Source of the DNA: Rhizobiales bacterium CCH3-A5
Lineage (GTDB): Bacteria; Pseudomonadota; Alphaproteobacteria; Rhizobiales; Beijerinckiaceae
Length of the DNA stretch: 35,483 nucleotides
Direction: 5' to 3'
Assembly: GCA_001556025.1 (NCBI GenBank)
Contig: LSIB01000022.1
Span: forward strand, 1 to 35,483
In this document: positions 1 through 8,100 of the stretch, piece after piece
Position numbering within the stretch: the first letter of the stretch is position 1
How the letters are laid out: every line of letters begins with the position of its first letter
The notes under the pieces: model-generated
The model's database searches: none
Told to the model about the DNA's origin: nothing
Seen by the model: only the letters and a program-made list of their open reading frames with translations
Made by a program: the position numbers and the translations under genes

Positions 1-187
1 GCAAAAGCACGTTCATCCCGCTATAGGGCAAACCGTTGTGCCGCAGCGGCCGCGTTACGCCTCTGCTGCTGTTGCCTGAGCGCCATGGCTGCATCCAGGG
101 GCGCACGCCCTTCTCCAGATCGGCGAGGATCCTGTCGGTGATGCGCGCATAGATGTCCGCGCGCGACTGCTCTTCTGACCTGCTCAT
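1..187 (-). CDS. ArdC-like antirestriction / ssDNA-binding protein, N-terminal part (partial)
   Basis: Reading the minus strand from the ATG at 187 gives about 62 codons open to the window edge. The frame has the hallmarks of the ArdC N-terminal domain (DUF1738): an early YARITDRILADLEKG stretch, then RPWMQPW, then RPLRHNGLPYSG. Family members bind single-stranded DNA and usually carry a C-terminal zincin-like metallopeptidase domain, which would lie outside the window. On plasmids they protect incoming DNA from restriction during conjugation. The start is supported by a GGAGG Shine-Dalgarno sequence six bases upstream, itself inside a small hairpin. The longer open frame on the same strand (21-317) is a shadow with Ala/Arg/Gln-rich low-complexity sequence. 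The N-terminal family match is strong; the product is incomplete here. Confidence 0.85.
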   Translation of the reverse strand, partial: MSRSEEQSRADIYARITDRILADLEKGVRPWMQPWRSGNSSRGVTRPLRHNGLPYSGMNVLL

Positions 188-193
188 GTCCAA

Positions 194-208
194 CCTCCAT
201 CGTGGAGG
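194..208 (-). promoter_or_regulatory. hairpin enclosing the ardC Shine-Dalgarno sequence
   Basis: On the minus strand CCTCCA and TGGAGG form a perfect 6-bp stem with a 3-base loop, and the right arm contains the GGAGG ribosome-binding site of the ArdC-like gene. A second perfect 7-bp stem (GGTCGCG/CGCGACC, loop of five) lies just upstream at 207-225 and shares two bases, so the two hairpins may be mutually exclusive. This suggests translational control, which is inference. Confidence 0.45.
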
Positions 209-417
209 TCGCGCCGATCGCGACCCCGTCACGGAGGTCGAAAAGCCGGGAGCCCAGGCGATGGCTGCACCCGGAGGGCTGAAACGAAGTGAAAGACGGC
301 AAAGCCGTTGCAGCCAATGCCGTCTCGGCTAAGACCCTCGGCCGGGACGGGTCGCGGTCATTGCGGCCAACCCACTCTTCTCTGCTTCGCCAGGTTCGCC
401 TTTAGCTCTGATAGATG

Positions 418-444
418 ACGAGCGGGGCTTGATGCCCCGCTCGT
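418..444 (-). terminator. strong GC-rich hairpin after the 195-residue gene
   Basis: A perfect 11-bp stem (ACGAGCGGGGC with its complement) and a 5-base loop sits seven bases past the stop codon at 451. There is no clear U-run on the minus strand, so it may be a non-canonical terminator or an mRNA-stabilising structure. Nothing gene-like was seen between here and 188 apart from the ardC leader. Confidence 0.5.
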
Positions 445-450
445 GCCGGC

Positions 451-1038
451 TCAGCCGAAGGCGGCCATCTGAACCGACGCCGCCTTGCGATCAAGGGATG
501 GACCCGTCGTCTCAGCGGCTCGCTCGAACGGCTTCCACCGTTCGCCGATGACCTGCTCGTAGGCGGTGACTGCGCCCTCGGCCGCCATCAGAAGCGCGTG
601 CGCCTGGACGCCCATGTCGGCTGCGAATTCTCGCTTGCGCTGGGCTGGACCGTCGAAGCCGACCGGACCATCGACATCCTCGTCGCGCGCATCACAGGCC
701 GACTTGGCCGTGGCGTCGCGCGCCTCGGTGACCGCGCGGGAGTAGAACTGCCCGGCGCCATGGGCCGAGCCGACATAAGCGCCGACGATGCGCTGCAGGT
801 GGATCTGCATCGCCCGCTCGCCGAGCCCGTCCTGCAGGCTGGCCGCCGTCTCCACGATCAGCCGCTCGTGCATGTCGCGGATGCCGTCGCCGTCGAGGAC
901 CGGGAGCCCGAAGCTCTCGGAGATGAGGAGCGCCTGTTGCTGGTCGGGGCAGGCGAGCCGGGTCATTTCGATGGTCGTGCCCTTGCGGAGCGGAATGACG
1001 CGGGCGGTCTGCCGGAGCGATTGTGCGGTCTTGGCCAT
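451..1038 (-). CDS. conserved plasmid-type hypothetical protein, 195 residues
   Basis: Not recognised as a named family. The start is the ATG at 1038 (MAKTAQSL), preceded by AAAGGAAC at good spacing. The open frame extends 89 codons further upstream, but that extension is Arg/Pro-rich and lies over a structured leader, so it is unlikely to be coding. The protein is soluble, with no signal or membrane segment, and looks mostly helical, with an acidic middle (DARDEDVDGPVG) and a C-terminal helical part. It stands alone, with its own leader upstream and a hairpin at 418-444 downstream, beside the ArdC-like gene. The context suggests a mobile-element backbone gene; its role is unknown. Confidence 0.7.
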   Translation of the reverse strand: MAKTAQSLRQTARVIPLRKGTTIEMTRLACPDQQQALLISESFGLPVLDGDGIRDMHERLIVETAASLQDGLGERAMQIHLQRIVGAYVGSAHGAGQFYSRAVTEARDATAKSACDARDEDVDGPVGFDGPAQRKREFAADMGVQAHALLMAAEGAVTAYEQVIGERWKPFERAAETTGPSLDRKAASVQMAAFG

Positions 1039-1436
1039 GAGGTGTTCCTTTCTTCGGTTGCGCCCTCGGGGCAGGATCGGCGCTTGGCCGTCGTCCCCTC
1101 GGGTGCGGTCGATCCGAACCGTCGAAAGCCCTGGCACTTCACAGGTCCGGCCTTTGCCAGGCGAGCGGATGTGGCTTGCGGACAAGCAGGGCGTAAGCCC
1201 TCGCGAAGGACGCTGCGCCTCGTCTGCGAGATCGGCAAAGGCCGGCCGCCACGCGGCGCGGCACGCGGCCTTGAAGCGCCTGGCCGACGGTTCAGACCGC
1301 AGCAAACCCGAGAGGACGAGGGCCAGCCCGGCCTAGCCTCAGTCACGCCACCGAAACGGACAGCCCAGGCCACGCCGCCACGCAGCTGACTGGTTAGGTT
1401 TGAGGACCTAGCAAGACGACAGATCGCGTCTCCCGG
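1039..1436 (-). other. long structured leader without a gene
   Basis: About 400 bases with no convincing coding frame. It contains several short inverted repeats, for example GGGC-GTAA-GCCC around 1189-1200 and GCTTG-CGGA-CAAGC around 1174-1187. A segment at 1184-1212 resembles one in the parB leader (5028-5053). It probably holds the promoter and a structured 5' untranslated region for the gene starting at 1038. No confident -35/-10 pair was identified. Confidence 0.4.
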
Positions 1437-1766
1437 TCACGCCGCGCGCGATGACGGTGTCCGATGCCGCTCGCAATGGGCGGCGATGGCCCGGTCCTGC
1501 CGCGCGAGCTTGCGAGAGAGTGCGTCGATCTCCGGCTGACGTTCGGCCGTCAGTGCAGCAAGCGTCGAGCGATAGCGCTCCAAAACCAAGCGTCCGCCGG
1601 GCGCGTCGCCTCGCCGATCAGCTTGCCGCCTCTGCCGCGTTCGCGGGACCAGCGCGGTCGCGCGGCGCGTGATCTGCCGGTCGATCAGCTTGAGTTGGCG
1701 CTGGATCTGCCGGCGCGCTTCCTCCATGCGGGAAAGCTGTGCCAACGTCTCGGGGGCGATCGTCAT
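1437..1766 (-). CDS. small basic helical protein, 109 residues
   Basis: The start is the ATG at 1766 (MTIAPETLAQL). It overlaps the stop of the DUF7007 gene as ATGA, showing translational coupling. The longer frame to 1937 is Arg-rich and overlaps the real upstream gene. The protein is rich in Arg, Gln and Leu, with heptad-like stretches at about residues 10-40 and 60-95, so a helical hairpin or coiled coil is likely. No known domain was recognised. It is the last gene of the coupled trio 3102-1437. A role as a partner of the two genes above it is inferred only from the overlap. Confidence 0.7.
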   Translation of the reverse strand: MTIAPETLAQLSRMEEARRQIQRQLKLIDRQITRRATALVPRTRQRRQADRRGDAPGGRLVLERYRSTLAALTAERQPEIDALSRKLARQDRAIAAHCERHRTPSSRAA

Positions 1767-2653
1767 GACGACGTCCCGCGCTGCCAGCCGATGAAGCTGG
1801 AGGGCCCGGCGTAGACAGCGTGACGGGATGGATCGATGACGAATCCGAACCGGCCGACGGCATACTCGTCCGCTGGAACGAGAAAACGACGCTCCTCGGT
1901 TCCGGCCCCGCGTTGGCCGCCTGGCGTGGCGACGCATTCGACAAAACCCTTCCGATGACCGGACGCAATGGCCGAGACCACGATCCAGTCGCCGGCATGC
2001 GCCTCATGAAAAGCCCGCCGGTCCTTCTCATGAGATTCACCCGGTCTAAGAACGGTCCCGAAGATCGCCTCCCACGCATCTGGCCAGCTATCCTTGGTCG
2101 AGCGCTCAGCGCAGCGCCGCTCGAAGCTGGTGAAAAGCTCGGGGAAGCTGATGGCGACGATCGCCCAGGCGCAGTCCTCCTCGTACCAGCCGCCCTTCGC
2201 GCGCAGCAGGGGATGAACCCTGCGATTGCGCTCAGCCGAGAGTTTGAAGCCGCCATGGCCGGCGGTGGAATGCGATTCGACGCCCTCGGCGTAGACTGTC
2301 GCGCCCTGAGAGAGGCCCCATGGCGTCTGCGACCTGCTGCTGATCTCCATTCGACCAAGAGCCCGCTTCTCGCGAAGATGCTCAGCATGCTCCAGCACCT
2401 TGGCGCGGAACGCGGCTTCATTCTCCAGGCTGCCGGAATGGCCGTAAAAGTCGGATCGACGCCATGTCGCGAGTGGCCGCGCGATCTTCCAGCCTGTCGC
2501 GAGATAATGACGCCCATCGTGCGTCGGCAGCATGGCGAAGGCACTGTCGCCGACCCGGGCGACCGGAAACCGCTCGGTTGATCGCCCGAACTCGACCTCC
2601 GGCGCTTCGGGATCCGCGCCGGTCGCGGGGTCGCAAGCCAATGCGCTTGTCAT
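1763..2653 (-). CDS. DUF7007 domain-containing protein
   Basis: A 296-residue protein. The central part (about residues 110-190: PWGLSQGATVYAEGV, then HSTAGHGGFKLS, then GGWYEEDCAWA and FPELF) matches my memory of the DUF7007 family, seen on rhizobial plasmids and integrative elements. No biochemical function is known to me. The conserved His, Gly and Trp positions suggest a compact enzyme-like or binding fold, but this is inference. The ATG start overlaps the stop of the preceding gene (2650-2653) as ATGA, and its own stop overlaps the next start at 1763-1766. The three genes thus form one coupled unit. No signal peptide or membrane segment is visible. Confidence 0.8.
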   Translation of the reverse strand: MTSALACDPATGADPEAPEVEFGRSTERFPVARVGDSAFAMLPTHDGRHYLATGWKIARPLATWRRSDFYGHSGSLENEAAFRAKVLEHAEHLREKRALGRMEISSRSQTPWGLSQGATVYAEGVESHSTAGHGGFKLSAERNRRVHPLLRAKGGWYEEDCAWAIVAISFPELFTSFERRCAERSTKDSWPDAWEAIFGTVLRPGESHEKDRRAFHEAHAGDWIVVSAIASGHRKGFVECVATPGGQRGAGTEERRFLVPADEYAVGRFGFVIDPSRHAVYAGPSSFIGWQRGTSS

Positions 2654-3102
2654 GCCGCCCTCCCCTCGACGACAGCGGCCCCGACCTCATCGGCCGTGAC
2701 CTCCTGGAGCACGGCGCGCGGATAGCCGTGCCGCGAGAGCCATTCATCCGCCGCCGCAAGCTCGGCATCCTCGCCGGCCCGGTCGAACACGCGCACCGAC
2801 CCGATCGCCGGGCGCTCGACCACCTGGAAGTGGAGGGTGGAGTCCAGCGAGAAGGTGCGATGGACCCGGATCGCGACCACGCCACCGGCACCGAAATCCG
2901 CTTCATGCAGGGTGAAGTTGGCGGACAGGCTGAGATTGCCCATGCTCTTGCCAGGCTGCTTTCGGATGAGGCGGCCCTTGCCGTTGTTGGTCAGCCAAGC
3001 CGCGAGTTTCCTGGTGAAGCGCGCCAGTGGCCGCGGCGTGCCGTCGGACCAGGCAATGGTCGAGCCGATGGGAGCATGATCGAAAATTGCGTGCGCGGAC
3101 AT
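2650..3102 (-). CDS. conserved mobile-element hypothetical protein, 150 residues
   Basis: The start is the ATG at 3102 with GGAGG five bases upstream. The N-terminal half carries a short basic segment (RFTRKLAAWLTNNGKGRLIRK) followed by a beta-rich middle with ANFTLHEADFG. The C-terminal half is acidic and helical. It reads like a family that travels with DUF7007 on alphaproteobacterial plasmids, but I cannot name a domain. It is the first gene of the ATGA-coupled trio ending at 1437, immediately downstream of the parB terminator, so transcription probably starts in the 3103-3138 gap or reads through from parB. Confidence 0.7.
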   Translation of the reverse strand: MSAHAIFDHAPIGSTIAWSDGTPRPLARFTRKLAAWLTNNGKGRLIRKQPGKSMGNLSLSANFTLHEADFGAGGVVAIRVHRTFSLDSTLHFQVVERPAIGSVRVFDRAGEDAELAAADEWLSRHGYPRAVLQEVTADEVGAAVVEGRAA

Positions 3103-3129
3103 GTTGTCCTCCGTGATGGCGCTGGCGTG

Positions 3130-3165
3130 AAAACGAAACCGCCGCCGGCATGAGGCCGGCGGCGG
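3130..3165 (-). terminator. Rho-independent terminator downstream of parB-like gene
   Basis: A perfect 11-bp stem (CCGCCGCCGGC at 3139-3149 with its complement at 3155-3165) and a 5-base loop are followed on the minus strand by TTTCGTTTT. It lies 34 bases past the stop of the ParB-like gene and just before the next gene, so it fits a terminator or attenuator between them. Confidence 0.75.
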
Positions 3166-3198
3166 GAGGTCAATCGGGCGTGAGTGAGGAGATCGGGG

Positions 3199-4893
3199 TT
3201 ATTCCGCCGCGACGCGGTAGGCCTCGTCGATCGCCTCGAGATCGACGTCGTCGAGCGCGGCCGCATCGCCGGACCCGATATCAGCATCGTCCGCCGTGAC
3301 GTCGGCGTCCTCATCCGCGCCGACCGCGCTCTTCGAACGCCAGGTGGCGACCTCGGCTGCGGTCGGCGCGAACAGCGCGATGGGATGAACCAAGCGCGCT
3401 TCCCTCAAGTGCTCGACGAGCGCGGCGCGCGTGTCCTTGACCCGAGCCCGGGGAAGCACGGACGTGTCCTTGCAGAACCGCTCCAGCGCCTGGCGCGATA
3501 GGCAGGAGAGGAACTCCTTCGTGCCCATGGTCGGCAGAAAACCGTCCGCGCCGATCGCGTCGCCGGCAAGGCGCGCGACGATGCCGCTGTTAGTCCGGTT
3601 CTCTCGCGCCGAGAGGACGTCGATCAGGGCGGACCGTGCCGCCACGCGCAGCGTGTCCCGGTCGAAAGTGAGCGTGCCATCGGTATCGATGAGTTGCACG
3701 GCATGCCGCTCCATCCGGGCAAACCCGTAGACATCGTCGGACGCGCCGGACTGGACCGAGATGTTGCGACCGGCGAGCGCAAGCACGAGCAGCGCCATCA
3801 GCGTGTCGTCCTCGATCGGCGCCCGCGCCAGTGCCTCGTGCAGCGCATCGGTGCGCAGGTCGCCGATCATCTCGACGCCCTTGCGCGTCACGTCGGGTCG
3901 TGGCTTGGCCATCACGATCGTGTCGTCGCCGCCCTCAGCGTCGTCGGCGCCCTTGGCCTTCTTCGGCTCCGGCAGGCGGAAGTGAGCCGTCTGCACCTTG
4001 CCCTCGCGGTCGAGATACATCGCCGTCCGGTCGCTCTTGCCCGGCTTGCCGTGAACCCGTTCGGCCTTGGGCGGCAACACGACCTGACCCCAGTTGTTGA
4101 CGTCGGTGATGACGCCGCGCTTGGGCAGGTGGATCGTCATCCATTCCTGCTGCGCGCCGAGGAACGCCTCGACATTGGTGGTGTAGCGGCTGTCCTCGTC
4201 GGCCGGCGCAAACAAATCCTCGACCCACGAAATTCCATAGGCCTGGGCCAGATCGTCACCAAAACTCGCGTCGCGCGCGTACATACGCTTCTTCGACAGA
4301 GCGTTCGCCACGCTCCACCAGGATACCTGCGGATCGCCTTTCTTCGGCTTCTGCGCCTTCCAGACCTCGCGCTGCTCATCGAGATTGGCCGCCGCGATGG
4401 CGCGAAGCTGCTGCTCATTGGGCATGTCGCCTTTCGCCATGTGATCGAGCATCGCAGGCAGCACATTCGCCAGCAACCTGAGTTTCCTGATCTGACGCAC
4501 GGTCAAGGCGAGCGCGACGCCGATCGCTTCTTCTGTCCAGCCGAGCGCGACGAGACGCTCGATCGCCCGCCACTGATCGACCGGGTTCAGCGGCTCCCGG
4601 GCAATGTTCTCGACGATGCTGCGCATCGCGCCATTATCGTTGGCGGCATCGACGACCAGGACGTCGATTTCCTCCAGCCCAGCCGCGATCGCCTGCTTCA
4701 CGCGGCGATGCCCGGAATCGATGATGTATCCATTGCCGCCATCGGTCTCCGGCGCGATCACCGGCGGCTGGACGAGGCCGACCGCCTTGATCGTCGCCAG
4801 CAGCAACGCGTCCGCCTGCGGTGTGGATTTCGTCTGTCGCGAGCGATCGGAATTCTCCTTCAGCGCGCGCGGATCGACTTTCATGAGATGCAT
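3199..4893 (-). CDS. ParB/Srx-fold (ParB N-terminal) domain protein
   Basis: A 564-residue protein. The N-terminal 150 residues are a ParB-type domain: VGLVQPPVI, a SGHRR motif equivalent to the ParB GERR box, then VENIAREPLNPVDQW, followed by a helix-turn-helix (TEEAIGVALALTVRQIRKL). ParB proteins bind specific DNA sites; the box corresponds to the CTP-binding motif of classical ParB. The C-terminal 400 residues are unrelated to chromosomal ParB, which is about 290 residues in total, and end in a very acidic tail (ADEDADVTADDADIG). The start is the ATG at 4893, with AGGAG eight bases upstream; the second Met at 4884 is too far from it. The open frame continues upstream to 5400 but is non-coding in character. 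No parA lies beside it, so a regulatory or transfer role is as likely as partition. Confidence 0.85.
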   Translation of the reverse strand: MHLMKVDPRALKENSDRSRQTKSTPQADALLLATIKAVGLVQPPVIAPETDGGNGYIIDSGHRRVKQAIAAGLEEIDVLVVDAANDNGAMRSIVENIAREPLNPVDQWRAIERLVALGWTEEAIGVALALTVRQIRKLRLLANVLPAMLDHMAKGDMPNEQQLRAIAAANLDEQREVWKAQKPKKGDPQVSWWSVANALSKKRMYARDASFGDDLAQAYGISWVEDLFAPADEDSRYTTNVEAFLGAQQEWMTIHLPKRGVITDVNNWGQVVLPPKAERVHGKPGKSDRTAMYLDREGKVQTAHFRLPEPKKAKGADDAEGGDDTIVMAKPRPDVTRKGVEMIGDLRTDALHEALARAPIEDDTLMALLVLALAGRNISVQSGASDDVYGFARMERHAVQLIDTDGTLTFDRDTLRVAARSALIDVLSARENRTNSGIVARLAGDAIGADGFLPTMGTKEFLSCLSRQALERFCKDTSVLPRARVKDTRAALVEHLREARLVHPIALFAPTAAEVATWRSKSAVGADEDADVTADDADIGSGDAAALDDVDLEAIDEAYRVAAE

Positions 4894-5164
4894 GGGGGAA
4901 GCTCCTTCAGAGGGTGCGGGACACGGCCTCGACCTGTCCGGTTCAGTCTTCTTCCCGAAGACCCCTCCCAGGCCGCGGAGCGGACAGGTCGGTGCAACTG
5001 CGGCCGAGCATGTCGGTCCGGATGGCCAAGCGGGGCAAAGCCCTGCGCGGGACAACGGACCGGGATCGCGACGGCGGCGGTTGAGCGTCAGTGTCACCGG
5101 AATGGCCGGTCGGCGAGCAAGGTTCATTTTTTCTCTCGCCCCGCTTTCCGCCCTTCTGCTCAGA
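4894..5164 (-). promoter_or_regulatory. parB leader with a nested inverted repeat
   Basis: The gap upstream of the ParB-like gene contains a perfect 9-bp inverted repeat, ACCTGTCCG at 4932-4940 and CGGACAGGT at 4981-4989. A smaller perfect stem (GTCTTC/GAAGAC, 4946-4962, loop TTCCC) is nested inside it. The whole may be an operator or a branched 5' UTR structure. Another stem-loop-like segment, 5028-5053, resembles 1184-1212. No promoter could be assigned with confidence. Confidence 0.4.
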
Positions 5165-8100
5165 TCAAGCTGCGACCGCCGGCATCGCATCAGGTCCGTC
5201 CGTATCGCTCGCCAGCGCTGTCTCGATCTCGACCAACTGTCGGCGTTTCTCCGCCAGCTCCTCGCCGAAGGCGAACGTGCCATCCTCGCGCGACCGATAC
5301 GACGCGAGCCGGCGCTGGGCCTCAGCGAGACGCTGACGATACCGCTCCCGCTCGCCCTCAAGATCCCCGAGTGCGTGTTCGAGCCGCGACACCGCGCCAA
5401 GCGGCGTCACCGTGACCGGCAGATCGATCTCGTGCTCAGCGCCGGTACGAAGCAACATCGTCTCATAGCGATAGCCATCGCGGCCCCCGCGCTCGCCGCT
5501 GAACTCCAGTTCAAACCCGCCGATCATGGCGATCACCACCTCCCCCTCATGCCGCATCTGCACGAGGGTCAGGATTTCCCGGAGCAAGGCGCGTCCAGCC
5601 TCCTTGCGCTCGCGATAGGGTGAGCCCGCCACCGTCATGGCGAATGCGTCGCCGGTGGTCGGAACGAGGCGCTCGATGTCGCGCCCAATCTCGTCAATCC
5701 GGCGGGTCGAGACCGCGCTATCCCGTTCGGCATCGCGAAGCTGCCGACGCACGGCGAACTGATCGTCCTGATGGGCGGCACGCAGGCGCTCGAGCCGGGC
5801 GATCTCAGCTTCAAGCCCTGCCTTCTGCATCAGCCGCTGGTCGCCTGACGCGATGGCCTTGGCCATTGCGAACTGGCTGGCCTGCCCCTCGCCCAGATCC
5901 TCAAGCCGGCGGATCGAGGTATCGCCTGAGAGCGCCGCGGCGATGAAGCGCGCCTTTCGCTCGTTGTTCTGCCACATGGTGGCGTCGAGCGAGCCCTGCG
6001 TGGCATAAGCGAAGATATCGACTTCGTCGTGCTGGTTGCCCTGCCGCACGATCCTGCCCTCGCGCTGTTCGATCTGCGATGGCAGCCAGGGCACGTCGAG
6101 ATGATGCAGCGCTTTCAAGCGGAGCTGCGCGTTGACGCCGGTCCCCATCGTCTCCGACGAGCCGATCAGGAAGCGCACCCTGCCGGCGCGGACATCGCCG
6201 AACAGCCGCTGCTTCGCTTCCGACTTCTTGAAGTCCTGCATGAAGGCGATTTCGGAGACCGGCACGTCGCGTCGGACCAACTCGTCGCGGATCCAGCGAT
6301 AGGCAGAGAACCCCCGGCTCTTCTCGACGCTGATCGTGCCGAGATCGGAGAAGATCATCTGCGCGGCGCCCGTCGCCTCGAAGGGCTTGCCATCGGGCCG
6401 GACATAGGTTGCGTCCGTGGTTTCCCGCCAGATGCGTAGCGCGTTCCCGATCAGGAGGTTGAGCTTGTTCTCCGCCTCGTTGTTGTTGTCGGGATCGACC
6501 AAGCGCAGATCGATCGCGGCATGGCGGCCATCGGTGATGACCGAGAGCAGGATGTCGTCGCCGGGCTCCGGCGGCCGGTCGCGCATCTCGATCGCCTTGA
6601 TGCGTTCGTCGAGCAGGCGCTGATACGATTTGAAGGCCGACGTCGGTTTGGCGGTCAGAATCTGACGTCGGCCGGTCGAGATCGCCGGCACCTTCACATA
6701 GCGCCGCAAATCGTCGGGAAGCACGACATCCGCGAAGGAGCGGAACATGGCGATCAGTTCGGGCACATTGACGAAGCTGGCGAAGCGCGAGACCGGCTTG
6801 TATTTGCCCGATGGCTGCAGCTCGAGTTCGGTCGTGGTGTCGCCAAAAGTCGAGGCCCAGGCGTCGAACTCGTGCAGCCCCCGCTCTCGAAGCGCAGCAT
6901 GGTCCATCAGCCGCTGCACCGAGAACATCTCGCCGAGCGTGTTGGTGATCGGCGTCCCCGACGCCAGCACGAGCGCCCGGCCCGGGTTCTTCGTCTCAAC
7001 GAAGCGGGACTTCACATAGAGGTCCCAGGCGCGCTGCGAGCCGTTGGGGTCGACGCCCTTCAGCGTCGACATGTTGGTGGCGAAGGAGAGCTTTCGGAAC
7101 TCCTGCGCCTCGTCGACGATGATCTGATCGATGCCGAGTTCCGAAATGGTCAGAAGATCGTCCTTGCGGGTCGAGAGCGCCTCCAGCCGTTCCTTCAAGC
7201 CCTCCTTCAGGCGTTCGAGGCGCTTGCGCGAGACGCGATCGTCGCTCACGACCTTCGTCAGCAGCGTCTCGTAGAGTTCCAGCTCGTCCTGAATCATCTG
7301 CTGCTCGAAGGCGGACGGCACGTCGATGAAGCGGAACGCCGAATGGGTGATGATGATCGCGTCCCAGGTCGCGGTCGCAGCGCGCGACAGAAAGCGGTGG
7401 CGTTTCTCCTTCGTAAAATTGCTCTCGTCGGCGACGAGGATGCGGGCGTTCGGGTAGAGCGCCAAAAACTCCCGCGCGACCTGCGCCAGGCAATGGCCCG
7501 GCACGACCAGCATGGCCTTGGCGATCAGCCCGAGCCGACGCTGCTCCATCACGGCGGCAGCAAAGGTCATGGTCTTTCCGGCGCCGACCGCGTGGGCAAG
7601 ATAGGTCGACCCAGTCGCGATGATCCGCCAGATGCCGCGCTTCTGATGGGGGTAGAGGGTGAAAGCGCCGCTTGCGCCAGGCAGGTTCAGATGCGAGCCA
7701 TCAAAAGCGCGCGGCGCGATGTTGTTGAAGCGGTCATTGTAGACCCGCGCCAGCCGGTCGGTGCGTGCCGGATCGGACCAGACCCATGTCTGGAATGCGG
7801 TCTTGATCTTGTGCAGCTTCTCCTTGGCGGCTTCGGTATCGACGACGTTGAGCACGCGCCGCTCGCTGCCGCCCTCCTTCACCGTGTCAAAGATTTGCGG
7901 GATGCGGCTGTTCAGCGCGTCGGTCAGCAGCTCGCCGGCATGGCGACGGCCCGTGCCCCAATCGGAGGTTCCCGCCGCCAGCCAGGCGAGCTGGCGCGCA
8001 TCCACTGTCCATGACGCCAGCTCCGGCATGTGGCGGATCGTGATCTCGGCGCCCATCGCCTCCTTGACGAAGGCGACGACGTCGGCTGCCGGAATCCACG

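Noticed and set aside
3694..5415. A 573-codon open frame on the plus strand opposite the ParB-like gene
   Set aside because: It is antisense to a clear ParB-domain protein, has Arg/Pro/Leu-rich shadow composition, and no ribosome-binding site or domain. High GC content creates such frames.
6521..8014. A 497-codon plus-strand frame inside the methylase-helicase gene
   Set aside because: It lies entirely antisense to the helicase motifs and has the His/Arg/Gln-rich composition of a third-position shadow.
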